Shown here piece by piece: positions 17,501 to 24,842 of a DNA stretch of 47,810 nt. The stretch's first letter is position 1; each line of letters opens with the position of its first letter. The notes beneath the pieces are model-generated. The model saw only the letters and a list, made by a program, of their open reading frames with translations. It had not been told where the DNA came from and did not search any database. A program made the translations under genes and the position numbers. Source of the DNA: Azospirillum humicireducens (GTDB lineage Bacteria > Pseudomonadota > Alphaproteobacteria > Azospirillales > Azospirillaceae); NCBI RefSeq assembly GCF_001639105.2, contig NZ_CP028902.1:201808-249617 (forward strand), in the 5' to 3' direction.

Positions 17501-19634
17501 GCCGGTGCAGGGCGCGGGCGATGTCGAGGTGGAACACCCCGCGCGATTCCGCCGGCACCAGGGCATAGGCCCCTTCCTGCACGCGGTCGTGGAGGAAGCG
17601 GAAACCGTCCTCGCTGCGCAGGATCAGCCCCTCGGCCAGTGCCGGCTCCAGATGGCGCTCCGCCTCCTCCTCCGTCAGGCCGGCGGCGAAGGCCAGGGTG
17701 GACAGCCGGACGGTGGCACCGAGCGCGGCATGACGCGACAGCAGGTCGCGCGTCCGCACCGGGAAGCGGCCCAGCCGCTCCGTCATCAGCGTGGCGATGC
17801 CGGCGCCTGACGGCGCCTGCTCCACCGCCGCCAAGTCCCAGTCCCAGCATCTGGCGTCACGGTCGAACCACAGGCGGCCGGAGCGTTCCAGCGCGGTCAG
17901 CAGCTGCACTGCAAAGAACGCGTTGCCGCCGGTTCGCTCCTGCAGCAGGGCGGCGAACGCCGCCACCTCCTCCGGCTTGCGGTCCAGGCTGTCGGCAATC
18001 ATGCGGCGCAGATCGTCCGGGGACAGCGGTTCCAGCGCGATCTCCTCGCAGTCGATCGCTTCGCCGGCAGCACCGTCGTGCGCGGCCCGGATGTGGCCCA
18101 TCAACGCCTCCAGCGGATGGCCGGCACCGACCTCGTCGCTGCGATAGGCGCCGACCACCAGCAGATGACCGATGCCGCCGTCGGCGACCAGCCGGTCCAG
18201 CAGATCCAGCGTCGCGCGATCCAGCCATTGCAAATCGTCCAGAAACAGGACCAGCGGGTGGTCGGGACGGGCGAAGCTCTGCAGAACGCGCCGGAACAGC
18301 AGGTCGAAACGGTTCTGCGCCTCGCGCGGCGGCAGGGATGGAACGGCGGGCTGTTCGCCGATCAGCAGAGCCAGATTCGGGATCAGCGCGGTCATGAGTG
18401 CGCCGCAGTCGCCCACCGCCTCCGCCAGCGAGCGGCGCCACTGGTCTCGATGGAGGACCGGCAGGGCCAGGACGCGGGTGATCAGCCCGCGGAAGGCCTC
18501 CGCCAGACTGGCATAGGGCAGATCGCGCTTGCCCTGGTCGAACTTGCCGGCGGCGAACAGGCCGGACGGCGGCACCAGCTGGTCCTCCAGCGACCGGACG
18601 ACCGCCGATTTGCCGACACCGGACCGGCCGGCGATCAGGACGATGCCCATCCGGCCGCGGGCGGCGACCCGATCGAAGGCGGCCCGAAGGACGGCGACCG
18701 GCTCGTCCCGCCCATAGAGGGCCGGCGGCATGACCAACCCCTCCGGCATGTCGCGCCGGCCGACCGGAAAAGCGGGGATGCGGCCTTCGACGTCCCAGGA
18801 CCGGAGAGCCTGGGTGAGGTCGCGCGCGAGGCCGTCGGCGGTCTGGTACCGCTCCTCCGCCGTCTTGGCCAGCAGGCGCAGCAGGATGTCGGCGATGGCC
18901 GCCGGCAGGTCGGGCCCATGGTGGGCCGGCGGGATCGGCGCGCGCGCGAGATGGCTGTGTACCCACTCCATCGCGTCGCGCGCGGCGAAGGGCAGCTGGC
19001 CGGTGAACAGCTCGTACAGCGTGACGCCCAGGGCATAGAGGTCGCTGCGGCGGTCGACCGGACGGCTCATCCGCCCCGACTGTTCCGGCGCCATGTAGGG
19101 CAGCAGCGCGTCCGGTCGCCCGGCAGACGTATCGAGGGGACGAACCGGCAAGGGGCTGGCCCGGCCGAAGCCGGTCAGGCGCACCGATCCGTCATCGCCG
19201 ACCAGCAGGTTGAAGGGCCGCAGGTCGCCATGCAGCAGGCCGCGGCGATGAAGCTGCGCCACTGCGCCGGCGATGCGGATCGCCAGCAGGAGCCGCTGGC
19301 GGAACGGCATCGCCCGCACCGGCAGCGCCGAAAGCGGTTGCCCGCCCGGATCGGCGAGGGTCAGCACCGGAACCATGCCATGCTGCAGCAGGTCGAGCGG
19401 CTTGACCGCCCAGGCCGGGTCCAGCCGGCGGGCCAGGTCATGCTCCCGCCGCAGCCGGTCGAGCGCAGCGTCGGATCGACCGCCCGGATCCTTCGTAAGC
19501 GTCAGCGCCATCCGGACCAGGATCGGAAAGGGCTGGCCCGGCCGCATCACCCGCAGCAGCCGGCTTTCCCCATCGCTGCCCAGGATATGGCCGCCGGAAC
19601 CGGTCGCCGTCAGCTGATCGAAACTGAGATCCAT
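14586..19634 (-). CDS. Giant Ser/Thr-(pseudo)kinase / AAA ATPase / GAF / histidine kinase
   Basis: This 1682-residue sensor has a protein-kinase-like domain (about 1-285), AAA_16 ATPase with Walker A GRSGVGKS (336-343) and Walker B LVLFLDDLQW (about 461-470), a long helical repeat region, a GAF domain (about 1270-1440), and HisKA_2/HATPase (HHRVKNN near 1485; NELVSNALKHAF; DNGVGLPG). This order is that of trifunctional kinase/ATP-binding/sensor histidine kinases. The kinase-like domain keeps HGD (135-137) and Asn142, but the DFG motif reads GFG (155-157), and the usual beta-3 Lys seems to be Arg41 (LVRMALT). A catalytically dead kinase used as a binding module is likely. GGGAGAGG precedes ATG 19634. 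The stimulus is unknown. Confidence 0.92.
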   Translation of the reverse strand: MDLSFDQLTATGSGGHILGSDGESRLLRVMRPGQPFPILVRMALTLTKDPGGRSDAALDRLRREHDLARRLDPAWAVKPLDLLQHGMVPVLTLADPGGQPLSALPVRAMPFRQRLLLAIRIAGAVAQLHRRGLLHGDLRPFNLLVGDDGSVRLTGFGRASPLPVRPLDTSAGRPDALLPYMAPEQSGRMSRPVDRRSDLYALGVTLYELFTGQLPFAARDAMEWVHSHLARAPIPPAHHGPDLPAAIADILLRLLAKTAEERYQTADGLARDLTQALRSWDVEGRIPAFPVGRRDMPEGLVMPPALYGRDEPVAVLRAAFDRVAARGRMGIVLIAGRSGVGKSAVVRSLEDQLVPPSGLFAAGKFDQGKRDLPYASLAEAFRGLITRVLALPVLHRDQWRRSLAEAVGDCGALMTALIPNLALLIGEQPAVPSLPPREAQNRFDLLFRRVLQSFARPDHPLVLFLDDLQWLDRATLDLLDRLVADGGIGHLLVVGAYRSDEVGAGHPLEALMGHIRAAHDGAAGEAIDCEEIALEPLSPDDLRRMIADSLDRKPEEVAAFAALLQERTGGNAFFAVQLLTALERSGRLWFDRDARCWDWDLAAVEQAPSGAGIATLMTERLGRFPVRTRDLLSRHAALGATVRLSTLAFAAGLTEEEAERHLEPALAEGLILRSEDGFRFLHDRVQEGAYALVPAESRGVFHLDIARALHRRLKADLTGERLFALVGQYDRCLPLIQDGRERAEVATLHLAAGHQAKAASAHGSALAYALGGLRLLEGGGIERRHRLAFALEHLQAECEFLCGDLQQAERRLLGLAGRAECPADRAAITALLVTVYTAIDRSDRAIDACLAYLRGVGVDWAAHPPAAMAHEEYGRLRAAIGDRPIASLASMSAVADPDSRATLDVLAAALPPAFFSDRNLVCLILCRMATLTLRNGRSDASALGFAYLGMMAGPYFGDYPAGYEFGRLGHDLAERQGPTRYRARVLMTFAYHVVPWTRDIRSERALLLRAFEEAREAGDVTYVGFTSVTLVTSMLASGDALATVQRTAEARLAYVRQVKFGLCADILTTQLQLLRALRGQTDAIGCFDGQGFDNAAFEARLLANPSLDIATCWHWIRTLQLRCIAGEMAAAVEAAERAEGLLWTTSGHWEMAEFHFHAALARAGAMDDGRPDHSVRHAEALARHLGQLRDWAGHSPDGFDARFALAEAEAARTQGRTEDAMRGYDRAVQAARRTVLPHVEALAHECAASLYRRLGVPTLELACIRDAAGCYARWGATAKVAQLARRHPSLGLDAAEPVVPEAPRGFDGIDLAALLGTLRTVSDQASVEQLTTTLLTLVLEHAGASRGMLILARGERLRVEAEATTGLYGVSVRLVQEDADRIPLPHAVVHGAIRDQEAVIVDDTRAPGPFSADPYLRETEARSILCMPLVRRRRVVGLLHLENALATHAFTPQRVGILTLLGAQAAASLETATLEEKEALLKEIHHRVKNNLQLVTSLLNLQARRIEDEAVAALFADSRDRVRSMALVHENLYRLGNFARVPMREHLGSVCAHLLRAYSRQSGAVRLDTDMDDLKLDLDRAVPCGLIVNELVSNALKHAFPGGRGGVLGVGLAADGRDCRLSVRDNGVGLPGGYDPDRLDTVGFQLIADLTSQLHGHLKYSSSAGTEFIVTFPLKGRIRGSE

Positions 19635-19749
19635 GGAACGGCCTCTCCCGCGCTTTCACGCCCATGGTAGCGGCATTTCGCCACGGATGGTGACTCCGCT
19701 GCCGGCCGCCGGGGAGTCCCATCGGCCGGCGATGGCGGCTCTCCTGCCT

Positions 19750-20124
19750 TTACCCCGCCGCGATGGCGCTGTTGAGGGATGCGATCAGAACATGGTCGTC
19801 GACCGGCTTGCCGAGCACGTCGCGGGCGCCGCCGCCCAGCGCCCGCATCCGTGTGTTGTCGTCGGCATAGGAGGTCATGAAGAGGATCGGCGGATGCCCG
19901 CCGCCGTCGGCGTTCAGCCGCTCCTGCAGGTCCAACCCCGACAGGCCGGGCATGCGCACATCCAGGATGATGCAGGCGATGTCCGCGCGGTCCGCATGGG
20001 CCAGGAAATCCTCGGCCGAGACGAAGGGCCGGCAGCGCAAGCCGACGGACCGCAGCAAGCCGTCCAACGCCTCGCGGATCGCCTCGTCGTCGTCGACCAC
20101 CGCTATCAGGGGTGCATTGGACAC
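19750..20124 (-). CDS. Single-domain response regulator (receiver only)
   Basis: This 124-residue protein consists only of a receiver domain: LIAVVDDDEAIREALDGLLRSVG, phospho-acceptor Asp in CIILDVRMPG, switch residue in FMTSYADD and Lys in VLGKPVDD. The likely start is GTG 20124 (VSNAPLIAVV), since upstream in-frame codons encode basic, non-domain sequence; GAGG lies 8 bases before it. It is closely similar to the receiver of the FixJ-like regulator at 12437, suggesting duplication with loss of the DNA-binding part. It stands 115 bases ahead of the giant kinase and probably acts as a phosphate sink or shuttle for that kinase. Confidence 0.85.
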   Translation of the reverse strand: MSNAPLIAVVDDDEAIREALDGLLRSVGLRCRPFVSAEDFLAHADRADIACIILDVRMPGLSGLDLQERLNADGGGHPPILFMTSYADDNTRMRALGGGARDVLGKPVDDHVLIASLNSAIAAG

Positions 20125-20285
20125 GTCGTGATGCCTCGACCGAATGGAGGGCGCCGGTCCTTGGCGCCGCGCGCATCCTAGCCGGACGGGGTGGACGCGG
20201 GATACCACACCTAGGTCTAGAGGATCGCCGGGGTCGGCAAGCGTGGCGGACGAACAATGCACTGTCGCCCGGCGATCCTGGCCTC

Positions 20286-20801
20286 TCAACCGCGGTCGGC
20301 GCGCGACAGGGCGTCCACGAAATGGCCCATCGCCAGCTTCATGTCGTTGAAGACCGTTCCCTGGGACACGCCGAGATGGGCGGCGATCTGCGGGTAGGAC
20401 ATCCCCTCGACCCGGTTCAGCACCCAGACCCGGCGGGCGCGATCCGGCAGAGCTTCCATCGCACCCATGAATTGGGCCAGCCTTTCGCGGTGCAGAAGCC
20501 TGTCCTCCACCGACGGCGTGCCGCAGGCGACCTCCAGCGGATCGTCGGTGTCCGAGGCCGGCGCTTCGAACCGCTCCTGGGTGCGGCGGCGACGGATCTG
20601 GTCGAGGGCGAGGTTGTGGACGGTGCGGTGAAGGAAGGCGCCGATGTTGTCGATCGGGCCCTTCTGCACCGCGTTGCAGGCCCTGAGATAGCTTTCCTGG
20701 ATCACGTCCTCCGCCGTCGGCACATCGCGAACGATGCGCAGGGCCCGGCCAAGCAGGGACTGGCGGTGATCCAGATAGATGGCGGTCAGACTTGCGGGCA
20801 T
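20286..20801 (-). CDS. ECF RNA polymerase sigma factor, FecI-like
   Basis: This 171-residue extracytoplasmic-function sigma factor has region 2 RALRIVRDVPTAEDVIQESYLRA (including the -10-recognition helix) and region 4 GMSYPQIAAHLGVSQGTVFNDMKLAM (-35-binding helix-turn-helix). FecI-type factors are freed by their FecR partner when a TonB receptor is loaded with its ferric siderophore, and they transcribe the receptor operon. The FecR gene is divergent at 21004, and a Fur-box-like site lies between them. Iron control of the sigma gene and of the downstream siderophore genes is therefore likely (inference). Confidence 0.92.
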   Translation of the reverse strand: MPASLTAIYLDHRQSLLGRALRIVRDVPTAEDVIQESYLRACNAVQKGPIDNIGAFLHRTVHNLALDQIRRRRTQERFEAPASDTDDPLEVACGTPSVEDRLLHRERLAQFMGAMEALPDRARRVWVLNRVEGMSYPQIAAHLGVSQGTVFNDMKLAMGHFVDALSRADRG

Positions 20802-20848
20802 GGTCGGTCTATCCGTCGCATGGGCGCTTCTCCAGGGTCGTCAGAGAT

Positions 20849-20863
20849 TGATAATGATTCGCA
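20849..20863. promoter_or_regulatory. Fur-box-like site in the sigma factor / fecR gap
   Basis: TGATAATGATTCGCA, in the 202-base divergent gap, matches the repeated GATAAT core of ferric-uptake-regulator operators. A site with 11 of 15 identical bases lies at 22057-22071 before the TonB receptor. Binding by Fur or a relative (Irr, RirA) is inferred. Confidence 0.6.
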
Positions 20864-21003
20864 GTCTCTGCTGTCAAGCCGGGCCGCAGCCCATCCGGGA
20901 GCGGACTCGCCCCGCGGCGGATTCCTCCCGCTTCTAATTGTGGGCTTCCCCCGCGTCGAACGTCTAAGATGCAGGGCCATGCTGACAGAGGACGGACGCG
21001 CGG

Positions 21004-22029
21004 GTGAGGCAGGACAGCTCCAACGGAGAAAAGGCGGAATCCGGCTACCGCCATGCCGATCCGGTGACCGATGCGGCGCTCGACTGGTTCGTCCGGCTGC
21101 TCGACACCCCGGCCGATCCGGCAACACTGGCCGCCTATCGGACGTGGCGGCAGAGCGATCCGCGCCATGCCCAGGCGTTCGACCGGCTGGCGGAGGTCGG
21201 CGGCATGGCGGAACTGCACAGAGCCACCCTGGCGCATCTGCCGGCGGCCCATCTGCCGGCGAACCCGCTGCCCCTGCCGAGCCGACCGGCGGGACGGCCG
21301 GGGGCACACTCGCGGCGGGCCTGGATGGGAGCGATCGCGGCCACGGGGATGCTGGCCGTGGTCGGGACGCAGCTCTATCCCGATCTGAAGACCCGCTGGA
21401 GCGCAGACCACCGCACCGCCGTCGGCGAACGGCGGGAGGTGGCGCTGCCGGACGGATCGCGCGTGATCCTGGACAGCGGCAGCGCGGTGGCGCTGGCCTT
21501 CGGCGGGGAGGAGCGCCGGGTGGCGCTGTTGCGCGGCCGGGCCTGGTTCGACGTGGTAAGGGACACCGCCCGCCCCTTCCGGGTCGTGGCAGGCTTCAGC
21601 ACGGTCGAGGTGACGGGCACCGCCTTCAGCGTGCAGTCGGACGACCATGGGGATTCCGTCTTCCTTGAGCGCGGACGGGTGACCGTCAGCCGGCTGGACG
21701 ATCCCGGCCGACCCGTGACGCTTTCCCCCGGCGACCGGCTGACCGCGACCGCGCGCGGCCTGACCCTGGAGCCCCGCCCCGATCCGGCCGAGGCGCTGTC
21801 CTGGCGCGACGGCCGCTATGCCTTCCACAACGAGCGCTTCGACACCGTGGTGGAGACCCTGCGGCGCTACCACGCCGCGCCGATCCTGCTGCTGAACGAC
21901 CGCATCGCCATGACGCGCGTCAGCGGCAACTACCGGCTGGACGATCCGGCTGGGACACTGGCGGCGCTGGCCGAGATGGTCGGTGCCCGCATGACCAGCC
22001 TGCCTGGCGGGATCCTCGTCCTGCGCTGA
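21004..22029 (+). CDS. FecR-family anti-sigma factor / signal transducer
   Basis: This 341-residue inner-membrane protein has an N-terminal cytoplasmic anti-sigma domain (DUF4880: AALDWFVRLLDTPADPATLAAYRTW...DPRHAQAFDRL). One membrane helix (AWMGAIAATGMLAVVGTQL, about 103-121) follows, then a periplasmic FecR domain (VALPDGSRVILDSGSAVAL, FRVVAGFSTVEVTGTAFSV) and a C-terminal STN-like part (FDTVVETLRRYHAAPILL...SGNYRLDDPAGTLAALAE). It would bind the ECF sigma factor encoded at 20286 and release it on contact with the receptor's signalling domain. The start is GTG 21004 (VRQDSSN). Its orientation opposite to the sigma gene is unusual, since fecI and fecR are normally adjacent in one operon. Confidence 0.9.
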   Translation: MRQDSSNGEKAESGYRHADPVTDAALDWFVRLLDTPADPATLAAYRTWRQSDPRHAQAFDRLAEVGGMAELHRATLAHLPAAHLPANPLPLPSRPAGRPGAHSRRAWMGAIAATGMLAVVGTQLYPDLKTRWSADHRTAVGERREVALPDGSRVILDSGSAVALAFGGEERRVALLRGRAWFDVVRDTARPFRVVAGFSTVEVTGTAFSVQSDDHGDSVFLERGRVTVSRLDDPGRPVTLSPGDRLTATARGLTLEPRPDPAEALSWRDGRYAFHNERFDTVVETLRRYHAAPILLLNDRIAMTRVSGNYRLDDPAGTLAALAEMVGARMTSLPGGILVLR

Positions 22030-22056
22030 GGCGGGCAGGCCCTGACAGGGCAGGCA

Positions 22057-22071
22057 TGAGAATCGCTCGCA
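22057..22071. promoter_or_regulatory. Fur-box-like site before the TonB receptor
   Basis: TGAGAATCGCTCGCA, about 109 bases before the receptor start, resembles the site at 20849-20863 (same TCGCA end, TGA-AAT core). It suggests iron-dependent repression, in addition to activation by the ECF sigma factor. A seven-T run follows at 22074-22080 with no stem before it. Confidence 0.5.
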
Positions 22072-22179
22072 ACTTTTTTTGTGAGGGTCCGCGATCCCGT
22101 ACGTCTGGCGAACAGGGGGTTAGGCTTGTCTGCCTGCGATTGAGCCCCCCGCGCCAGCTTGAGACGGGAGTTGCAGGAA

Positions 22180-24477
22180 ATGGTCCGCCGCACGGCATCG
22201 ATAGCCAATATTGCGAATTTCAGCCGATCCCGGATCGCCGGGCATTTGTTTGCCGCATTGATGACCTCGACGGCGCTCGGCGCAACCTTGGCGGCGCTTC
22301 CCGCCGCGGCGCAGCAGACGGCGCCGGCCGATGCGCCTGCGACCTTCTCGCTGCCGGCGCAGCCGCTGCGCAGCGCGCTCGACGCCTTCAGCCGGCAGAC
22401 CGGCTGGCAGATCGGCTATCCCGGTACGCTGACCGACGGCCGCACCTCCCGCCCCGTCAGCGGCTCCATGCCGCCGGCCAAGGCGCTCGAAGCCCTGCTG
22501 GCCGGCACCGGCGTCACCTATCGCCTGACCGGCCCGGCCACCGCCACGCTGGCCCCGGCCCCCGTCGCCTCGTCCGGCGACACGATGGCGCTGGGTCCGG
22601 TTTCGGTCTCCGCCGCCGCCCCGGCGCCGGGCGGCCCGGCGCAGATCGTGATCGGCAAGGAGGAGCTGGAGCGCAAGAACCCCAGCGACATCCGCGACGT
22701 CTTCGCCGGTGAGCCGGGCGTGCGCGTCGGCAGTTCGGTGCCGATGTCGCAGAAGGTCTACGTCAACGGCGTGGAGGAGACCAACCTGTCCGTCAGCATC
22801 GACGGCAGCCGGCAGAACAACAAGGTCTTCCACCACAACGGCACCACCCTGATCGACCCCGTCTTCCTGAAGACCGCCCGCGTCGATGCCGGCGTGGCGC
22901 CCGCCGATGCCGGGCCGGGGGCGCTGGCCGGCTCCATCGCCTACGAGACCAAGGATGCCCGCGACTTCCTGAGCGGCGACGGCATCGGCGCCTTCGTCAA
23001 GTCCAGCTTCGGCACCAACGGCTCCGTCTTCACCAACAGCGTCGCCGGCTACGGCCGTCACAAGGGGCTGGAGGGGCTGGGCTATTTCACCTACGGCAAG
23101 GGCGCCCGCTTCGAATCCGGCGACGGCAACAAGGTGGAAGGGACCAAGACCGACCTGAAGAGCGGGCTCGGCAAGGTCGCCTATGAGACCGACGCCGGCC
23201 ACCGCTTCCAGGTCAGCTACGAGCGGGTCTATGACGACGCCCCGCGCCCGTTCCGCGCCAATGTCGGCTTCATTTCCGGCCGACCGTCCTGGGAGCCGCG
23301 GGTGCGCGACTATACGCTGGACCGCCAGAACATCGTCTTCACCTACACCGACAGCCTGCCGACCGACCTGTGGAACCCCAAGCTGGTGCTCGCCTACGGC
23401 CGCACCGACGTGGAGACCCCGATCTACACCCGTCCGGTGGGGAGCAGCACGGTCCCCGGCAGCTATCCCGGCAAGGGAGCCACCAGCTCGCTGAACGGCA
23501 AGCTGGAGAACGTCTTCAACGTCGGCATGGGCACCGTCACCGCCGGCAGCGACTTCTACGTCGACCGTGCCCATTATGAAGACCAGACGATGACGGCGCT
23601 CGAGAGGGCCCGCAACATCGGCGTCTATGGACAGGCCCGGCTGTCCCCGGTGGAACGGGTCCGCCTGTCCTTCGGCATGCGCGCCGACCGGCAATGGTTC
23701 GAAGGCACCACCGGCGAGGATTGGACGAACGGCGGCGTCAGCCACAATGTTTCGGGCGAGTTCGACATCCTGCCCGAACATCTGACCGCCAAGGCCGGCT
23801 GGTCGCGCAGCTGGGGCGGCGTCCAGCTGGCCGAGAACTTCATCATGAATCCGGTTTGGCGCTATGGCGCCGGTCCGCAGCCGGTGACCGCCCGCAACCT
23901 GACCGCCGGGCTGGTCGGCCGCTACCAGGGCTTCACCGCCGAAGGCCGCGTCTTCCGCACCGACCTGGACGACGTCCGCGCCGCGCGCTTCGCCGCCGGC
24001 AGCGGCACGCTGACCCGCGACGTGCGGTCGAAGGGCTACGAACTCGGCGTCGGCTATGCCTGGGACACCGGCTTCGTCCGCGCCAAATACGCCGACATCG
24101 ACGTGACCATCGACGGGCTGCCCGCCGATTCCGACAGCGGCACCTACATCGCCACCCCGATGGGCCGCGTCTACACCATCGGCGGCGCCCACACGATCCC
24201 GAAATGGGAGCTGACCTTCGGCGCCGATGTCGAGATCGTGCTGGACTACAACAAGGTCCAGGCCGGCCAGCGCCCGCTGAAGGGGTATGAGACCGTCAAC
24301 CTCTTCGTCGAGCACAAGATCCCGCAATACTCCAACCTGACCCTGCGCGCCGACGTCCGCAACCTGTTCGACGAGACCTATGCCGACCGCGCCACCTACG
24401 GGCAGGAGTTCGGCACCGTCACCCCGCTCTACCAGCCGGGCCGGACCTTCCTGCTGACCGCCTCGGCGACCTTCTGA
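22180..24477 (+). CDS. TonB-dependent siderophore receptor with signalling (STN) domain
   Basis: This outer-membrane receptor of about 765 residues has a signal peptide ending near ALPAAAQQ. A secretin/TonB N-terminal signalling domain follows (ATFSLPAQPLRSALDAFSRQTGWQI...LLAGTGVTYRL), then the plug domain (SDIRDVFAGEPGVRVGSS...GVEETNLSVSIDGSRQNNKVFH) and the 22-strand barrel ending in aromatic ...FLLTASATF. The STN domain means it signals to the FecR protein encoded just upstream. The gene directly precedes a petrobactin-type biosynthesis operon, so its substrate is probably the ferric form of that 3,4-catecholate siderophore (inference). ATG 22180 has GGGAG and AGGAA upstream; a TTG seven codons earlier is the alternative start. 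Confidence 0.92.
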   Translation: MVRRTASIANIANFSRSRIAGHLFAALMTSTALGATLAALPAAAQQTAPADAPATFSLPAQPLRSALDAFSRQTGWQIGYPGTLTDGRTSRPVSGSMPPAKALEALLAGTGVTYRLTGPATATLAPAPVASSGDTMALGPVSVSAAAPAPGGPAQIVIGKEELERKNPSDIRDVFAGEPGVRVGSSVPMSQKVYVNGVEETNLSVSIDGSRQNNKVFHHNGTTLIDPVFLKTARVDAGVAPADAGPGALAGSIAYETKDARDFLSGDGIGAFVKSSFGTNGSVFTNSVAGYGRHKGLEGLGYFTYGKGARFESGDGNKVEGTKTDLKSGLGKVAYETDAGHRFQVSYERVYDDAPRPFRANVGFISGRPSWEPRVRDYTLDRQNIVFTYTDSLPTDLWNPKLVLAYGRTDVETPIYTRPVGSSTVPGSYPGKGATSSLNGKLENVFNVGMGTVTAGSDFYVDRAHYEDQTMTALERARNIGVYGQARLSPVERVRLSFGMRADRQWFEGTTGEDWTNGGVSHNVSGEFDILPEHLTAKAGWSRSWGGVQLAENFIMNPVWRYGAGPQPVTARNLTAGLVGRYQGFTAEGRVFRTDLDDVRAARFAAGSGTLTRDVRSKGYELGVGYAWDTGFVRAKYADIDVTIDGLPADSDSGTYIATPMGRVYTIGGAHTIPKWELTFGADVEIVLDYNKVQAGQRPLKGYETVNLFVEHKIPQYSNLTLRADVRNLFDETYADRATYGQEFGTVTPLYQPGRTFLLTASATF

Positions 24478-24507
24478 CCTCCGCACCGCAACCGGGAGCC
24501 TCCCCGC

Positions 24508-24792
24508 ATGCCGCATTCGACCGCCCATTTCGAGACGGAGCATGGCAAACGCTACGCCAGCCAGCTCTGCCGCCACTTCGCCCACAAGATCGAAACGGTG
24601 GAGACCGAAGAGGGCGGGGAGTGCCGGTTTTCCATCGGCACCGCCCGGCTGCGGGCGGCGCCCGACCGCCTGATCATCGAGGCCAGCGCCCCCACCGCGG
24701 AGGAACTGGCCGAGCTTCAGTCGGTGGTGGAGAGGCACCTGCTGCGCTTCGCCTTCCGCGAGGGCGACCGGCCGCTCGACTGGGCGGCGTGA
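24508..24792 (+). CDS. DUF2218 family protein
   Basis: This 94-residue soluble protein has RYASQLCRHFAHKIETVETEEGG and VVERHLLRFAFREGD, which match DUF2218. That small domain is often found beside siderophore uptake or biosynthesis genes, and its function is unknown. CGGGAGCC lies before ATG 24508. It is located between the receptor and asbA in the same direction with gaps of 30 and 50 bases, so it is likely part of the siderophore operon. A role in siderophore handling or iron release is only a guess. Confidence 0.8.
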   Translation: MPHSTAHFETEHGKRYASQLCRHFAHKIETVETEEGGECRFSIGTARLRAAPDRLIIEASAPTAEELAELQSVVERHLLRFAFREGDRPLDWAA

Positions 24793-24842
24793 CGCCCCCG
24801 CCAGCCCACGCCTTGCCCGAAGCCCTTCAGGATCGGCAAACC

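Noticed and set aside
14841..17810. 989-codon plus-strand open frame opposite the giant kinase
   Set aside because: The minus-strand frame encodes recognised domains throughout. The plus frame is Arg/Gln/Gly-rich with no family features, a common artefact of high-G+C antisense.
22030..22080. Possible terminator of fecR (GCCCTGACAGGGC palindrome and seven T residues)
   Set aside because: The palindrome has only a one-base centre and lies about 20 bases before the T run, so they do not form an intrinsic terminator.
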